Assembly: GCF_047511655.1 (NCBI RefSeq)
Contig: NC_133398.1
Coordinates: forward strand, 57,076,638 to 57,140,637
From: Castor canadensis
Lineage: Eukaryota; Chordata; Mammalia; Rodentia; Castoridae
Reading direction: 5' to 3'
Length of the DNA: 64,000 bases
The notes beneath the pieces were generated by a model that was given only the letters and a program-made list of their open reading frames with translations, did no database searches and had not been told where the DNA came from. Each line of letters opens with the position of its first letter. The first letter of the stretch is position 1. Both the position numbers and the translations under genes were made by a program. This document shows, piece after piece, positions 1 through 11,312 of the stretch.

Positions 1-221
1 GTGGCCACTTGGCAGCAGGATGAGAGGTAGATTTCAGTTGTTAGCATATAGATTTCTGAATCAATTGGAACACATTAAAACAGCAGCACAAAGTCATGTA
101 GGAGCTTTAAAATCTCATGAGAAAACATATTGTAAAACTGTTGCCAAAGTCATGCATCATATTTACAGAACACAGTAGCAAATATACTGTTTATCAAAAT
201 CCAGGTCTACAACGTCACTAT

Positions 222-317
222 CCTTCTCCTTTCCTAGCCTTCTCCTTTCCCAGCCTTCTCCTTTCCTAGCCTTCTCCTTTCCCAGCCTTCTCCTTTCCTA
301 GCCTTCTCCTTTCCTAT
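222..317. repeat. 16-bp minisatellite, six units
   Basis: Six head-to-tail copies of a 16-base pyrimidine-rich unit, CCTTCTCCTTTCCTAG. Units 1, 3 and 5 end CTAG, units 2 and 4 end CCAG, and unit 6 ends CTAT. The alternation gives a 32-bp higher-order period, as if a two-unit block had been amplified. Apart from these end variants the units are identical, so the array is young. Nothing suggests a coding role. Confidence 0.95.
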
Positions 318-1655
318 CAGTCTAAGTAGTCTAAGGTTGTTCACTTAGCAGGAGTTTACTGAGAGCCCATGAGGTTCTAGATCCTTCTCTAGGGATCTAG
401 AGTCCCAGGCTTGGGCCTTTTTTGCACATGGTCCTCCTGAAATTCTCTTCCTTCTATTTCCGATACCCTCTACTCAACTGCATATCGCTTTTATCATTAT
501 ACATTAACTAGAAATGAGACATAGGCAATTTCTGCCTTTCTGGAAACTTGAACTCCACTAAGCTGAGCTCCCACTGGGTTCTTGACTCACTGCTGAGGCC
601 AGGGAGCAGCCAAACGTCCTCCAGCCCCCAGCTTCTCTCCCTGCCTGGTTCCTTTCTCCATAGCACCTAGGAGACTCTATGATTTGGCCTGAATTGACAC
701 ATGTAATTCATTTGAATTCTATATACCTCATCTGCTTATCTAATAGACTTGCCTTAGAGTCACAAGAATTCTCAGCATAGGATTCTGACTTGTATAGATA
801 AGTGAACAGATGTTTAAAATGATATCAGCTTGGGAAAGTAGGAAGTAAAATAGTATGTGAATCTTGATTTCAGCTATGTGAATTATATGCATGGATTTTG
901 AAAAGGTTTGAGAGAGGAAATGTTAGATTACATCTATTTAACAATTCAATATTTATTACATTTTTTCATTGAACTTAAAAATAATTTAGATTTAATAAAA
1001 TAGCTGAATTTAGTGGATGTGATGTTTTTGGCAAACATCTGATGGTTCTAAATTTTCACGTCTGGAAAGTACTCCAAAGAAAGAGATGGATAGCCTTACA
1101 CTTAAATGGGATCTCCCTTAAAGTTACCTTGTTTTCTTTTTAAAATTTGAAATGCAGGACATGGCTTTACTCAGGATTCTAGAAAGTTCATCATTTCTAT
1201 GATTTCTCAAAGTGTCAAAGATGCTGGCAGTGATTGTGATTTCACATTCTCTACTACGCTCAGTGCCTTTGACATGAAGTTTATAGGGCTGTTGTCCTTC
1301 TTAGGCTTTAGTTTCCACTTGATAACATTTGTCCTATTTTCCCTGGAAACCAGCATTTCCATTAAAAAAAAAAAGAGGGCTAGACAAGACTGTATTTACC
1401 TTCAGATCTAAAGGAGTACATTAAAACCATTGTATTTTATATACCAATGTGAAAAAGCTTATCAGATGTAAAGGCAGTGTACAAAATTAAACTTGGAATG
1501 ATGAACTCATAAATTTAACAAGGAGTGTTATATAATAGTTATTTTTGTCTTGGTTATAAAATCAAAATCACTTGACTTCTGAAATGACAAACTTGATAAT
1601 TTTTTTTAAAAATTAAGAAATAGGGTATTGGTATTATCCATAGAATTTTTTTTTA
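318..1655. other. single-copy sequence, no gene seen
   Basis: Moderately AT-rich DNA with no recognised exon or clear mobile element. The longest plus-strand frame (1199-1411, 70 codons) runs into a lysine-rich end made by a simple A run and matches nothing I know. The stretch at 420-660 has a composition like old L2 sequence but cannot be assigned. Confidence 0.4.
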
Positions 1656-1659
1656 TGCC

Positions 1660-1985
1660 CAATATCTCATGTTCCATGAAAAACAATGTATTAGCCAGTC
1701 ACAAATGAACAAATATTGTAAAATTCCACATATATGAGGTACTTCTTATAGTCATGTTCATAGACAGAAGGAATGGTGGGTGCCAGATGGTGGGGACAAG
1801 GGAGAAAAGGCATTATTGTTTAGGGAGTAGAGAATTTTAGTTTTGTAAGATAATGGGAGTTCTGTGGATTGGTGATTTATTCACAACCAAGTAAATATAC
1901 TTAATTCCACTGAACTGTACACTTAAAAATGGTTAAGATGATAAATTTTATGTTATTTGTATTTTATGACATTTTTAAAAAGAAA
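1660..1985 (+). mobile_element. ancient L1 (L1M-type) 3' end
   Basis: This is the 5'-truncated, diverged end of an old L1. The order of landmarks matches L1M: a stretch near 1690 related to the ORF2-to-3' UTR transition, GAATGGTGGGTGCCAG at about 1770, then ACTGAACTGTACACTTAAAA near 1911. It ends in an A-rich tail around 1975-1985. No open frame survives. The family call is from memory of L1M 3' ends; the exact subfamily is unknown. Confidence 0.75.
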
Positions 1986-2566
1986 GTATATTACATATTC
2001 AAGTGAGAGAAGACTTTCACTTCTATATATTTATTCAAGTTGAAACCATCTTTTTTCTTCTTATAATAAAACTTGGACACACAAAATGGAAAAGTAAAAG
2101 CAAAATTATTTCTTTATGGATGACATAAATATGCCTGAAAAACCCAGAGTTTCCAGTGAAAAAATTATTAGGAACGTCAGAATTCTGTAAGATGTCTGAT
2201 AAGAGAATTGATGTAAAAATATAGAACATTCTTTACTACACAATGAAATAACAATTCTATGTAACTTTAAAATAAAATGCCTAGGAAAATGAGAAGAATT
2301 TATAGAATCTGAATGAAGGAAAGTTTAAAACTTTACACAGACATAAAATTGATTTGAATAATTGGAGAGACTCCGTGCTTCTAAATATGAAAACTCAAAT
2401 GAATAAAGTTGTCTCAAAAATCTCTAGGTGTAATGTGCTCCTCTTATGAAAGTAGATAAACTGATTCTGAAATGTGTATCAAAGAATATGCAAATTTTCT
2501 TTTAAAAAGAATGAAAAAAGAGTAATTAATGTGGCTTGGTATCTCTAGTATCAATGTGTATTGCAA

Positions 2567-2650
2567 GGACTGGGGGAGCGGTTCACATGGTATAATCCCT
2601 GTTTAGCCAGCTGGAGGCCAGGAGTTCAAACCCCAATACTGCAAAACAAT
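2567..2650 (+). mobile_element. ID-like (tRNA-derived) SINE, degraded
   Basis: A short SINE in the old L1. It keeps the B-box region GGAGTTCAAACCCC and the tail ACTGCAAAACAA, but its A-box region is badly eroded. No clear target-site duplication was found. Confidence 0.6.
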
Positions 2651-3001
2651 ATACAAGTAAATTGTCTTATAAAAGCTAAAGTAATTTTAAATGGTTGGTA
2701 TCTTACTGTTACAGACAAACGAATGGAACAAAATACAATTCAAAAATAGAGCCAAGTGCATACATGAACTTGCTGTACAATAAAAGTACATTCCAAATCA
2801 CTGAGGAAATAGATCTATTATTCTTTTAATCATATAAAGACATTGGCTAGAGCTTTGGGAAAAATCAAGACTTTGCTTCTCTGGCAAAATAAGTTCTTGA
2901 GAGCTCAAAAACGTAAACTTAAAATAAGGTAGTAACTAGTTAAGGATACCAAATAAAAATACAAGAAATAACTTTTATGAAAGTGTAGTGGAAGGACCTT
3001 T

Positions 3002-3181
3002 GTTTTTTGGGGTAGTAGGGCTTGAACTCAAAGCCTTCACTTTGAGCCACTCCACGAGCCCTATTTTTGTGAAGGGTTTTTCGAGATAGGGTCTCATGAC
3101 TATTTGCCCAGGCTGGCTTCAAACCACGATCTCTGTCTCCTGAGTAGCTAGGATTACAGTTGTGAGCCACCAGCACCTGGC
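3002..3181 (-). mobile_element. B1-like + ID-like composite SINE
   Basis: On the minus strand this reads as a 7SL-derived B1-like monomer (GTAATCCTAGCTA phrase) followed by a tRNA-like ID unit and an A-rich end, here the T-rich start at 3002. Short direct repeats flank it: AAGGACCTTT at 2992-3001 and AAGGACTTT at 3182-3190. These fit a target-site duplication. It is inserted in old L1 sequence. Confidence 0.85.
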
Positions 3182-3330
3182 AAGGACTTTAAAATAAAGA
3201 CTCAAGGACCAGAAATGATAAAGAGATGGTCAGTAAACAGGAGCATTTCAGAATGAAACACTTCTGCAGAGAAGTACAATGGATTGTGTTGACAGAAAAT
3301 GCTAAGGCCAGTGTCTCTAAGATATAAGGC

Positions 3331-3515
3331 ACTTCCTATAATCCTAGCTACTTGGGAGGCAAGATCAGAGGATTGTGGTTTGAGGCCAATTGAGAGTGGG
3401 GGGAAGGATGGGCGGGGGAACAGACCTCATTTCCAAAATAACCAGAGCAAAATGGACTGGAGGTGTGGCACAAGGTAAGCCCTGAATTCAAACCCCTGTT
3501 TCACCAAAAGAAGAA
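3331..3515 (+). mobile_element. B1-like + ID-like composite SINE
   Basis: The plus-strand order is TATAATCCTAGCTACTTGGG (B1-like), a degraded joining segment with a G-rich insertion near 3395, then GACTGGAGGTGTGGC and GAATTCAAACCCC (ID-like A and B box regions), ending A-rich. Target-site repeats are not obvious. Confidence 0.8.
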
Positions 3516-3773
3516 GTAAAATAAAAAAGACTTTAGGAACCCTTAGATTTAATTAAGAAAAGACCAACTGCCAAATTAATTTTAATTTGGACAAAAAAAT
3601 GGAATCAGTCTATAAAAAAGAAATGTAGCTTATAAACTTAAAAGTAAGATGTTTATTATGTCCCAGATAGCAATAGGAATTTTAAGAAGTGACTTGTCAT
3701 CTCACACATTGGTTGGGCAAAGATCTGATGTGTGTATAAGTAAGAGTTTAGGGAAGTAGGCATTTCCCTTCTA

Positions 3774-4197
3774 TTGTGGTATGGCTATGAACTGTCCCCC
3801 AAAAGGCTTATGTGTTGAAGGCTTGGATGCCAGGTGGTGGCGCTACTGAGAGATGACTGGATCATAAGGGCACTAACAACTTCAATGGACTAACCCATTG
3901 ATGAGTTCCTAGCTGTTAGGAGGTGGGGCCTAGCTGCAGGAAGCAGGTCACTGTGGTTGTGCCTCTGAAGGGTATACATTGTCCCTGGCCCCTCCCTGTC
4001 TCTCTGGCTCTCTCCCTCTCTCTGTTTCCTGGCTGCCTGAGGTAAGCAGCCTCTGCCACATGCTTCTGCCACCAAAGCAATGTATCCTGCTGACCTTGGA
4101 CTGAAATTTCTGAAACCGTAAGCCAAAATAAATCTTTCCTCCTCTTAAGTTGTTTCCCTCAGGTATTTGTCACAACAATGAAAAAGTGACTGACACA
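3774..4197 (+). mobile_element. solo LTR, ERVL-MaLR (MT-like)
   Basis: The layout matches rodent MT-type MaLR LTRs. It starts near TGTGGTATGG, followed by CCCCCAAAAGGC and TGTTGAAGGCTTGG. A CT-rich middle lies at 3995-4030, then CTGAAACCGTAAGCC, an AAATAAA polyadenylation signal at 4126-4132, and a GACTGACACA end. No internal retroviral sequence adjoins it, so it is a solitary LTR. It sits in old L1. The subfamily assignment is tentative. Confidence 0.8.
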
Positions 4198-4639
4198 TCC
4201 ATCCATTGATGGGAAAAAAATGGGAATTACTTATTTATTGCATAATTGCCATTTTGGAAGGAATTTATGCAATAAATACCAATATTTTAAGTGAACATAC
4301 TATTTTATCAAGTAATTCTCATTCTAGGGATTTATGTTGATGATACACATTCACTTAAGAGCAAAGTCATATGTGTAAAGGAAGCTCATTTCAGCTTTGC
4401 TTTAATATCAAAGGATAGGAACAATACATCTTTCTATAAATAAAATATCAGTTAAGTAAATCATGGCACTTTCTTACAATGGAACATTAATGAAGTCACA
4501 AAAAGAGTAAGGCAGATATGATAGTATTACAAGGCCAATAGCTAAGAAATAGACAACTCAACAGTGAAACAAAATAAAGAGCCCAGTGATAGACCCCATC
4601 ATAAATGCTCAATTCACATTCAGTAAAGATGAAGCCAAA

Positions 4640-5080
4640 TAGCCAGTAAACATAACTACTATTAGTAATTTTAAAAGTGTGAATTAAACAGTAGGATTCT
4701 GTATTTGCCTGCCAATAGACAAATATTTAAATAACGATAGCAGCAGTATCAGTAAGCTATTGATTTCCTTATCTTTCGGTTGGTTTATTTATTTGGTTTT
4801 GTTCATTCATTTACTTATTTCATATTTGCTACATAACATGTTATATATTATGCCAGACACTGGGTTCTTCTTGCTTCAAATCTAGCTAAAGAGAGTATAA
4901 ATTTGAGTTGTGGCAGTATAAATATAAAATTAAAATATTCACAACTTTTACTTAACCTCATCTTCTAGGAATTATATCATGTAAATAATCAGGTTAAGTA
5001 CACACAAAAGTGTTGGAAGGATATCAGTGTTTAGCCAGTACTTGTGAAGAATGGTAAAATAGCCCAAACTTCCTCCTCCT
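4640..5080. other. AT-rich sequence, no gene seen
   Basis: AT-rich spacer with no open frame of note. TATTATGCCAGACACTGGG around 4847 resembles the common L2/MIR phrase for size-ordered remnants, but the match is too short for a firm call. Confidence 0.35.
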
Positions 5081-5750
5081 TCTACCTACATGTGTTGTAA
5101 CATGGCAGACTCTTCCACTATTTCTCCACCTCTTGAATACAGGTTGAGTAGGTGACTTGAGTTGGCCAATGAGACATCAGTAAATATGTTCGAAGCAGAG
5201 GCTTAGAAAGTCCTTGTACAGTGGTGGTTGCTGTCAGAGACTCTGAGACCACAAAATAAAGAAGCCCAGGCTAGTGCACAAGAGAAAAGAACACAGGAAG
5301 AGCAACCCCCAGCATTTCAGCTGTGCCAGCTCTTCCAACTTCTTCATGGAATTATGAGCTAAAGAAATGGCTTGTTTAAACCATCACATTTTTTTTTTTC
5401 TGTACTAAGGATTAAGCTTGGGGTCCTGCACTTACTGGTAAACACTCTACCACTTGAACCACACACCTGGATCCAGCCCTTTCTGTTTAGTTTGCTTTTC
5501 AGGTAGGGTCTTGTGCTTTTGCCAGCTTTGGATCTTGATCTTCCTATTGGCCTCCCTGGTACCTGGGATTACAGGAATTAACCACCACAGTGGGAAATTT
5601 ATGATTTTTTGAGATAAGGGGCTTACTATGGAGCCCAGAATACCTTCAAACTTATGATCTTCCTGCCCCAGCCTCTTGTGTGCTGAGATTACCTGCATGT
5701 ACTACCAAGCCCAGCTAAGTCATCAGATTTGTGGGTGATTTTTTTTTTAA
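5080..5750 (+). mobile_element. ancient LTR-like element split by a SINE
   Basis: The sequence at 5080-5390 follows an old mammalian LTR that I recognise by order: GGCCAATGAGACATCAG, AAGCAGAGGCTTAGAAAG, AAGAAGCCCAGGCTAG, then GAATTATGAGCTAAAG. Its end, GTGGGTGATTT at about 5731, lies beyond a SINE at 5391-5715. The exact family (MLT1-like or another ancient LTR) cannot be settled by eye. Confidence 0.5.
5391..5715 (-). mobile_element. trimeric SINE: B1 + B1 + ID
   Basis: On the minus strand two B1/7SL-like monomers (about 5716-5600 and 5600-5465) are followed by a tRNA-like ID unit and a poly(A), seen here as the T run at 5391-5399. TGGGATTACAGG (second monomer) and TGAGATTACCTG (first monomer) are the antisense marks of each B1 box. 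The same three-part order recurs at 55590-55900. Flanking repeats (ACCATCACATTT and GTCATCAGATTT) are diverged but plausible. Confidence 0.75.
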
Positions 5751-6010
5751 ATCCAGAGAAAAGTTAATTGATAAGGCATTACTTGTATTTGGGGAAAAAA
5801 TCTTCTACTTGTCCAACAGAAGGACATTCAGCTGATTAAATGAAGTATCATTCATTCATAAAATGAAATATGAGAATAACGTCATGGATGCCTGTTTACT
5901 AACATGGAAAGTTATTCTTCGTGTGTTGTTCAGTAAAAACAAGACAATGCTAAAATGGTGCCTAGAATATGTGCTCATTTTGTATTAAAGAGCTAAATTT
6001 AACCAAGCAA
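5750..6010 (+). mobile_element. ancient L1M ORF2 C-terminal fragment
   Basis: Diverged L1 in plus orientation: the phrases for the ORF2 end and early 3' UTR occur in order (GTCCAACAGAAGGACATTC, AATGAAATATGAGAATAA, then AAACAAGACAATGC). No frame is open. It abuts the split LTR upstream. Confidence 0.55.
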
Positions 6011-6094
6011 ACACATGGTGAACATGTCTGACAAACTAAACTCTAATGTTAATGGTGGTTATGTCTGATGCTTTTTAAAAAATTTAAAGATAAA

Positions 6095-6405
6095 TGTTTT
6101 GCTTACTTCTATTGCCTCAATTATTTACTTGAACAGGAAGGTAAAACATGTCTTGTGTGGGGGTTGGCACCGGTGGGGGGGGGTAGGAAAAAGGAAAGGG
6201 TATAAGAGGGTGAATGTGATGGAAATATTATGTACTCATGTAGGAAAATGGAAAAATGAGACCTGTTCAAACTATTCCAGGAATGGAAGGAGAGGGAATA
6301 AAGGAGAATGACAGAGGGTGTAAATTCAACTATGATATATTGTAAGAACTTTTGTAGTTGTCACAATGTACCCCCAGTACAATATTAAGAAAAAAAATTA
6401 TCTAC
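6095..6405 (+). mobile_element. lineage-specific L1 3' UTR-like tail
   Basis: A G-rich start (GGTGGGGGGGG near 6171), a purine-rich body, then TTGTCACAATGTACCCCCAG at 6358 and an A-rich end. A related tail recurs at 12501-12799 and 29440-29697. This looks like a 5'-truncated L1 3' UTR from a rodent lineage. The 70-codon frame inside is chance. Confidence 0.6.
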
Positions 6406-6409
6406 TTGA

Positions 6410-7555
6410 ATTAAAAAATAATAAGAGTTTGGTTTTTTAAATAGCAAAGATACTGAATACTGTGTTCTACGGGTGATATTTCAGTTAATTGACTTTCAAA
6501 AAAGCCATTGTTTTTATTTCTGCCCTGGTCTCCTTGCTGTCTTCTTTCCATATTTTTCCTCACCTCTGCTCAGTGAGACTTCCTTTGCACTCCTCCCCTC
6601 GGTCTCCCTTCTCTCTGTCTTTCCCTTTCAGCCCCCTCTTTGCGACTCTTGGTCTTCATGAAACATTCCTTACAGTTTTATTTTTTGCTTCCCTTTCTGT
6701 CTCTGCTCAGGTTCCCGTGAGGGCTCTGGGTTTGTGAATGAGACCTGAGAGCACTTGGCTACTGACATACTTTTGTCTTCTCAGTGAGCAAAGTAATGTG
6801 AGAAGACCTGGGATGGGATAAGTGCTACTAAGTGGCAGGGATGCTGCTGGAGTGGCGCTGGGAGATAGCAGGGCACATGAGGGGAAATGCACAAAGGCTC
6901 CACATAGATAGAATGCAATGACAACAAATGGCACTGCCCTTTTCCGAAGACACCAGCATAGTATTTTTATTATGACTTTTGCTGAGGAGTTTACTCTTTT
7001 TTAATTCTGACTAATCTTGAGGTAAGCAGACAGTTCCTTTTAACTGAGGGAGAACTGAGCACCAAAATGACTGATAATAGCATAGGGCAGAGTTTAAAAC
7101 TAGTTTTCTCAAGGGGTTAATACTTGAAGCTTCCACAAATAGAAACTCTAAAAAGAATTGTGTGGTAACATTGTTGAGGTTTTCCACAAGTGAAATTGCA
7201 TTTTTTCCTACTGAAAAATTTAAACACTAATGAATGAAAAAGTAAAAGTGACTACTTGGATTGGAAAAAGAATAAAATTTCTCTAAACTCTCTTACCCAT
7301 CTCTCTATTCATCTTTTCCTGCATCCCTATCATGGGAACACACTGTTTTGAAGTGAGTTTACATTAGTAAGGTGACCATGTTTATGAGGCATTTGGGGGT
7401 AGTTTCTGAGCCTTTGTTCTGGGTTTTCCAAACATTGAATCAAAATGCTAAGTGATGCAGTGTGATTCTGTATTTTTGAGAGCTTCAGGATAGTTTTGGG
7501 GTTTTTAATTGGCTCAGCCCTATGTTTTCCCTAATGGTTATAAATGATTAGAGAC
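6410..7555. other. single-copy sequence, no gene seen
   Basis: A pyrimidine-rich tract at 6520-6720 is followed by ordinary intergenic-type DNA. Overlapping frames of 62 to 82 codons at 6473-6737 come only from the CT bias. No splice-bounded exon or repeat was recognised. Confidence 0.4.
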
Positions 7556-7559
7556 TTGG

Positions 7560-7850
7560 AGCTATGAAATCTGCTTAGTGAAGGTAATCCTTGCCTGGAA
7601 GTCGTTCACTGTGCCCGAGGGGAAAAAAGTAGTGCTTAATCCATTATCAGTGTAAATGATTACACTGGTGCTAACACTGGGGCAACTATTAACTGTGGGC
7701 GTCGCTAATCCACAATTACAGTTAGAACACTCTCTTGGAGTAGCCAAAGGTTTAACAATCTTTGGTTCTTTAATACCATGCAGCAAGTATGAAATAAATT
7801 CCTCAAAGCAACATATAATCAGACCAAAGCACATTTCTTCTAAAGGAGAA
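7560..7850. promoter_or_regulatory. candidate conserved noncoding element (TAATCC cluster)
   Basis: Repeat-free sequence with three TAATCC motifs in the same orientation at 7585-7590, 7637-7642 and 7706-7711. TAATCC is the known core of K50 homeodomain proteins (OTX, CRX, PITX). Between them lies AGTGTAAATGATTACACT (7649-7666), a perfect 7-bp inverted repeat around ATGA. Overlapping frames on both strands (67 and 90 codons) have no family features. The enhancer role is inference; conservation was not measured. Confidence 0.35.
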
Positions 7851-7879
7851 GATAGTTAAGACAGCCATACTAAAATAAT

Positions 7880-8090
7880 ATGGTTTGAGGTAAACACTCC
7901 TTTTTAATCACATAGAAGTTGTCCTGTAGCTTTTGTGAACTCATGGCTCACCCCTCCCTTTGAGGGAGTTTCAGAGGCACTAGCAGGGTGGGGGGTGGGA
8001 GATGGAGGGAGGTGGGTGGTGGAACTCAGAAAGAGAAAAGGATGAGGCAGTGTTCTAAGTCAAATTAGTGCTTTCAAATGCAGTGGGCAT
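7880..8090. other. G-rich single-copy stretch
   Basis: A purine-rich tract around 7986-8035 (GGGTGGGGGGTGGGAG phrase) lies in otherwise plain sequence. No gene or named repeat was recognised. Confidence 0.3.
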
Positions 8091-8094
8091 AAAT

Positions 8095-8260
8095 GATTGG
8101 TTTATTTATCAAATCTTTACCACAAATTATGTGTCAAGAATTATGTTAACTGCTCTGAACACATGGCCGGGGCCTTGTCTTCAAGAAGATGTGACAAGAG
8201 TCTAACTGAAGACAGGTGGAGAAGCATCTGCATTGCGGTGTGAAAAGTGGAAACTGCAAA
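8095..8260 (+). mobile_element. L2-like remnant
   Basis: The order TTTATTTATCAAATC, TTATGTGTCAAGAATTATG, then GGGGCCTTGTCTTCAAG resembles the common mammalian L2-type phrase for an old LINE2 end. It is heavily diverged, so the call is moderate. Confidence 0.45.
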
Positions 8261-8379
8261 GTGTGCAGCACGATTACTGCTCAAAGTGGGGAGAAAGCAA
8301 AGGAGTCTTCAGAGAAGAGATGGTGATCCTAGCCACAGAGCTTTCCAGCAAAAGTATTAAAGATTCTCAGATATCAGTC

Positions 8380-8530
8380 TCACTCTACCGAGCACCCATT
8401 CAGTCAGCTTGGGCAGATTTGTTCAGCTGCACTCAGCTTCAGATCCCTCATCAGTAGGGTGCAGACTACTAGTGAAGCAGTAGCACAGTCTCTGGCACAT
8501 GGCACACGCTCATGAAATCATAGCTCTCAT
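8380..8530 (+). mobile_element. MIR remnant
   Basis: The MIR order is visible: CTTGGGCAGATTTG, CAGCTTCAGATCCCTCATC, then CACATGGCACACGCTCATGA near the 3' side. It is short and old. A second MIR-like segment (GTAGATGAGAAAACTAGAC near 8561) follows directly. Confidence 0.55.
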
Positions 8531-8659
8531 CAAGAGTCTGTTGCTCACCACCCTTGCTTTGTAGATGAGAAAACTAGACAGAGGCCCATGGAGAAGTCAG
8601 TTTTCCTAGTTCACATGGCTGTGTGAGAAAGCATGTTTTAGACTCTCAGTCCATACCCC

Positions 8660-10015
8660 TTCCATTACCCAGTGACACCTTGGAAGCCAAGACCATCTTT
8701 TAGACTTTGTCTAGGCTGTGTCTCTCTGCAGAACAGCCACGAAGGGCCACATTCTCTTTGTACTTACGGAGATGGTATTTGTCTGGCAAGGCGGGAGGTT
8801 GCTTTTCTTTCTCTGTGAATTTGATCTGCAATGAGCAAAGTGGAGGAATTATAGGAATAGATGCAAGAGAAAGAAGGATGGTATGCAGAGGGCAGAAGGA
8901 GCAGAGAAAAGGCCCCTTATCTCAAGCAATGGACATAAAATTTAGTGCAGGTGGCCTGTGGTCTCTAAAGCACTTAGAACAAAGAAGTATTTGGTCATCT
9001 TTCTCCTCCACCATCTCTACATTGAGGTGAGAATGGGGAGAGGAAGTGGGTGTCTTTGGAAGCACTGCCCTTACCAGTCAATGGGGATGGTTCTGATGAG
9101 GGCCAGGAGGCCCAGATGTGCCTCTTGAATGGATTTGGCCTGAGTCTGGGGAAGTGAACAAGGGGAGGGCAGATTTTTTTCCTCCAAGTGTTGTTTTATT
9201 AGACTCTATAGAGTTTTATTTGCATCTATGGAATTTTTGGTAAAAACCTCTTGCACCTAACAAGTTCTTGAGACCCCTGGTAAATAGAAAGAATGGGAGT
9301 GGGGAGGTTGGGGCTGAGTCACATGGTGATGCAGGGAGATGGGAGCAAAGCAGGACACTGGTCTCTCCTATGTCCTGTTGGAGCTTTGAGAGCTGAATTG
9401 CAGTCTGTCAGAGACAAGTCCACACTAACCTCCTTGGAACACCATCCATCCAAGAAACTCCTAACATTTGTGAAATGCTCTACAACCTTGTCATCTGAGC
9501 CTCATGACAACTCTGCACACTGAAAGGGTGCAGATTAGTTCTGTTCTTCAGGTTAGGACCCTGACTCTAGTCACATCTGTGGTCATTATATTGGACAGCA
9601 CAGAGCTGGACAGTTGTGCTCTGCTCTGCCTTGTCACTTATCTGAGTTTGGTGGAATTCTAGGCTTATAATTTGTAAAATTTTAAAATAGTGCAAGAATG
9701 ACCTGTGTATTGAAATGCAGCATCAATACTTAGAGCCACAGATGGTTTTTGTTTTGAGACTTCTTATTTCATTTGCATTTTATGAAGTTAAAATTTAAAA
9801 GATTATTTGAGTTCATCCTAGTTTTCGCCCCCACAAAGTCACATGATGGTCTGAAAATGAGAAAACTAAGAGATAATACAAAAGCTAAATTCCAATGCTG
9901 GAAGGCAATTTTATGGGAAAAAGCTAGATTTCTATATGACCAAAAGTGACCACAGGGACAACAATGGAGAAAGAACAGTCTGCTCCACAGAGAAGACACT
10001 AGCTTGGAAGGCAGT
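8660..10015. other. single-copy sequence with a small MIR trace
   Basis: No exon recognised. The 107-codon plus-strand frame at 8707-9030 has no motif I know and no supporting start or splice context. ATTTGTGAAATGCTCTACAA at 9467 and CTGAGCCTCATGACAACTCT at 9495 are typical of a MIR remnant at about 9460-9550. Confidence 0.4.
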
Positions 10016-10682
10016 GGGAGCCTATATTAGAAAAGAATAAACAGAAAATCAGTGACCTATGATCAGGTTTAAGTAACTAGAAAAATAAGAGCAAAAATAA
10101 ATCCCAGATTTGAAAAAGAAAATTCTAAAATTAAGAAGTAAAATAAATGAAAATAAAAACCATAAGAGCAATGGAGAAAAACAATGTCAAAAGTTGACTC
10201 TTTGAAAAGATTAATAAAACTGATCAAAAAAAAAACTTTAGAGAAAAGGTATTTTAGGAAAGAAAGGAGAGGAGGGTTATCATGACATATCCTGCAGATA
10301 TTAAAACAATAATAAAAAGATATGATAAATAGTTTAATGCCAATTAGGTTGACAACTTAGTTTGATGAATTTATTTTATCAAAACTGATACAGTAAGAAA
10401 TGGAAATGAAAATAGCCAATAGGACATTAAATTTCCTAATTTAAAACTTTCCCAGAAAGCAAGCTCCAGACTGAGCTGGCTATGCTGATGAATTCTGTCA
10501 TTTTTAAGGAAGAAATCACAACACTCCCACACTACCTTTTTCAGAAACTCGGGAGGGAATGCACTTTTCCTAGCTCATTTAACTAATCCAGAATTCCATT
10601 GATATAAAACAAAGACAAGACTTCTAAGAAAATCATATTACAAGCATTTCTTGTGAATATAGACACAAAAATCAATAAAATA

Positions 10683-10822
10683 TTAGCAAACCAAATCCAG
10701 CAATGTATAAACCCCACCATGTGGGGTTTATGGCAAGATTGGTTTAGCATTTTAGCAAACCAAATCCAGCAAATGTATAAACCCCACCATGTGGGGTTTA
10801 TGGCAAGATTGGTTTAGCATTT
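10683..10822. repeat. 70-bp tandem duplication inside L1
   Basis: Two adjacent copies, 10683-10752 and 10753-10822, offset by 69-70 bases and differing by a single inserted A. Each contains a hairpin: AAACCCCAC and GTGGGGTTT form a 9-bp stem with a CAT loop. The near identity contrasts with the strong decay of the host L1, so the duplication is recent or recently converted. Confidence 0.9.
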
Positions 10823-11312
10823 CAAAATTAATTAGTAAGATTAAAAGATGAGGAGATTAAAAGAAAAGAATTCTGCAGTCACCCCAAAGGTGCAAAATAG
10901 CACCTGACAAAATTCAATTTTGTATTCATCATTTTAAAAAACTTGTCAGCAAATTAGAAACAGAAGGAAGTTTCTTCAGTACAGACAACTACAAAAACCC
11001 TACAGCTAATATACTTGATGATGAAGACTTTCTATCAAAGATGGGAAACCAAGAAAGAATGTATTTTCTTACCACACTTATTCAGCATGGAGACTATATC
11101 CATAGAAATAGTGAAAGAAAAAGAAATAAAGAGCATACACTTTACAAAGGAAGAAATATAACTCTTCACAGGTGACATGATTATGTAGAGAGCAAATTTC
11201 AAGTGATCTAAAAAAACACAAACGAAATAAACAAAACTACAAACTCTTACCAGCAAATTTAGCTTGGTTAGTAGAAATGGGAAAGTCAAAAGTATAAAAA
11301 TTAGTTGTATTT

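Larger units (their letters stand above)
2060..4640 (+). mobile_element. fragmented ancient L1 ORF2 mosaic
   Basis: Plus-strand pieces of a decayed L1 ORF2 are spread over this interval: about 2060-2560, 2650-2990, 3190-3330, 3540-3770, 4200-4500 and 4540-4640. They were recognised from the AT-rich L1 phrase order, for example the ATGGAACA phrase near 2720 and the GCCCAGTGATAGACCCC phrase near 4580. Three SINEs and an LTR listed separately interrupt them. Many stops and indels are present, so the frame is dead. It is unclear whether all pieces come from one insertion. Confidence 0.55.

Noticed and set aside
222-317. Regular array considered as a CRISPR
   Set aside because: No spacers between units and a mammalian context; it is a minisatellite.
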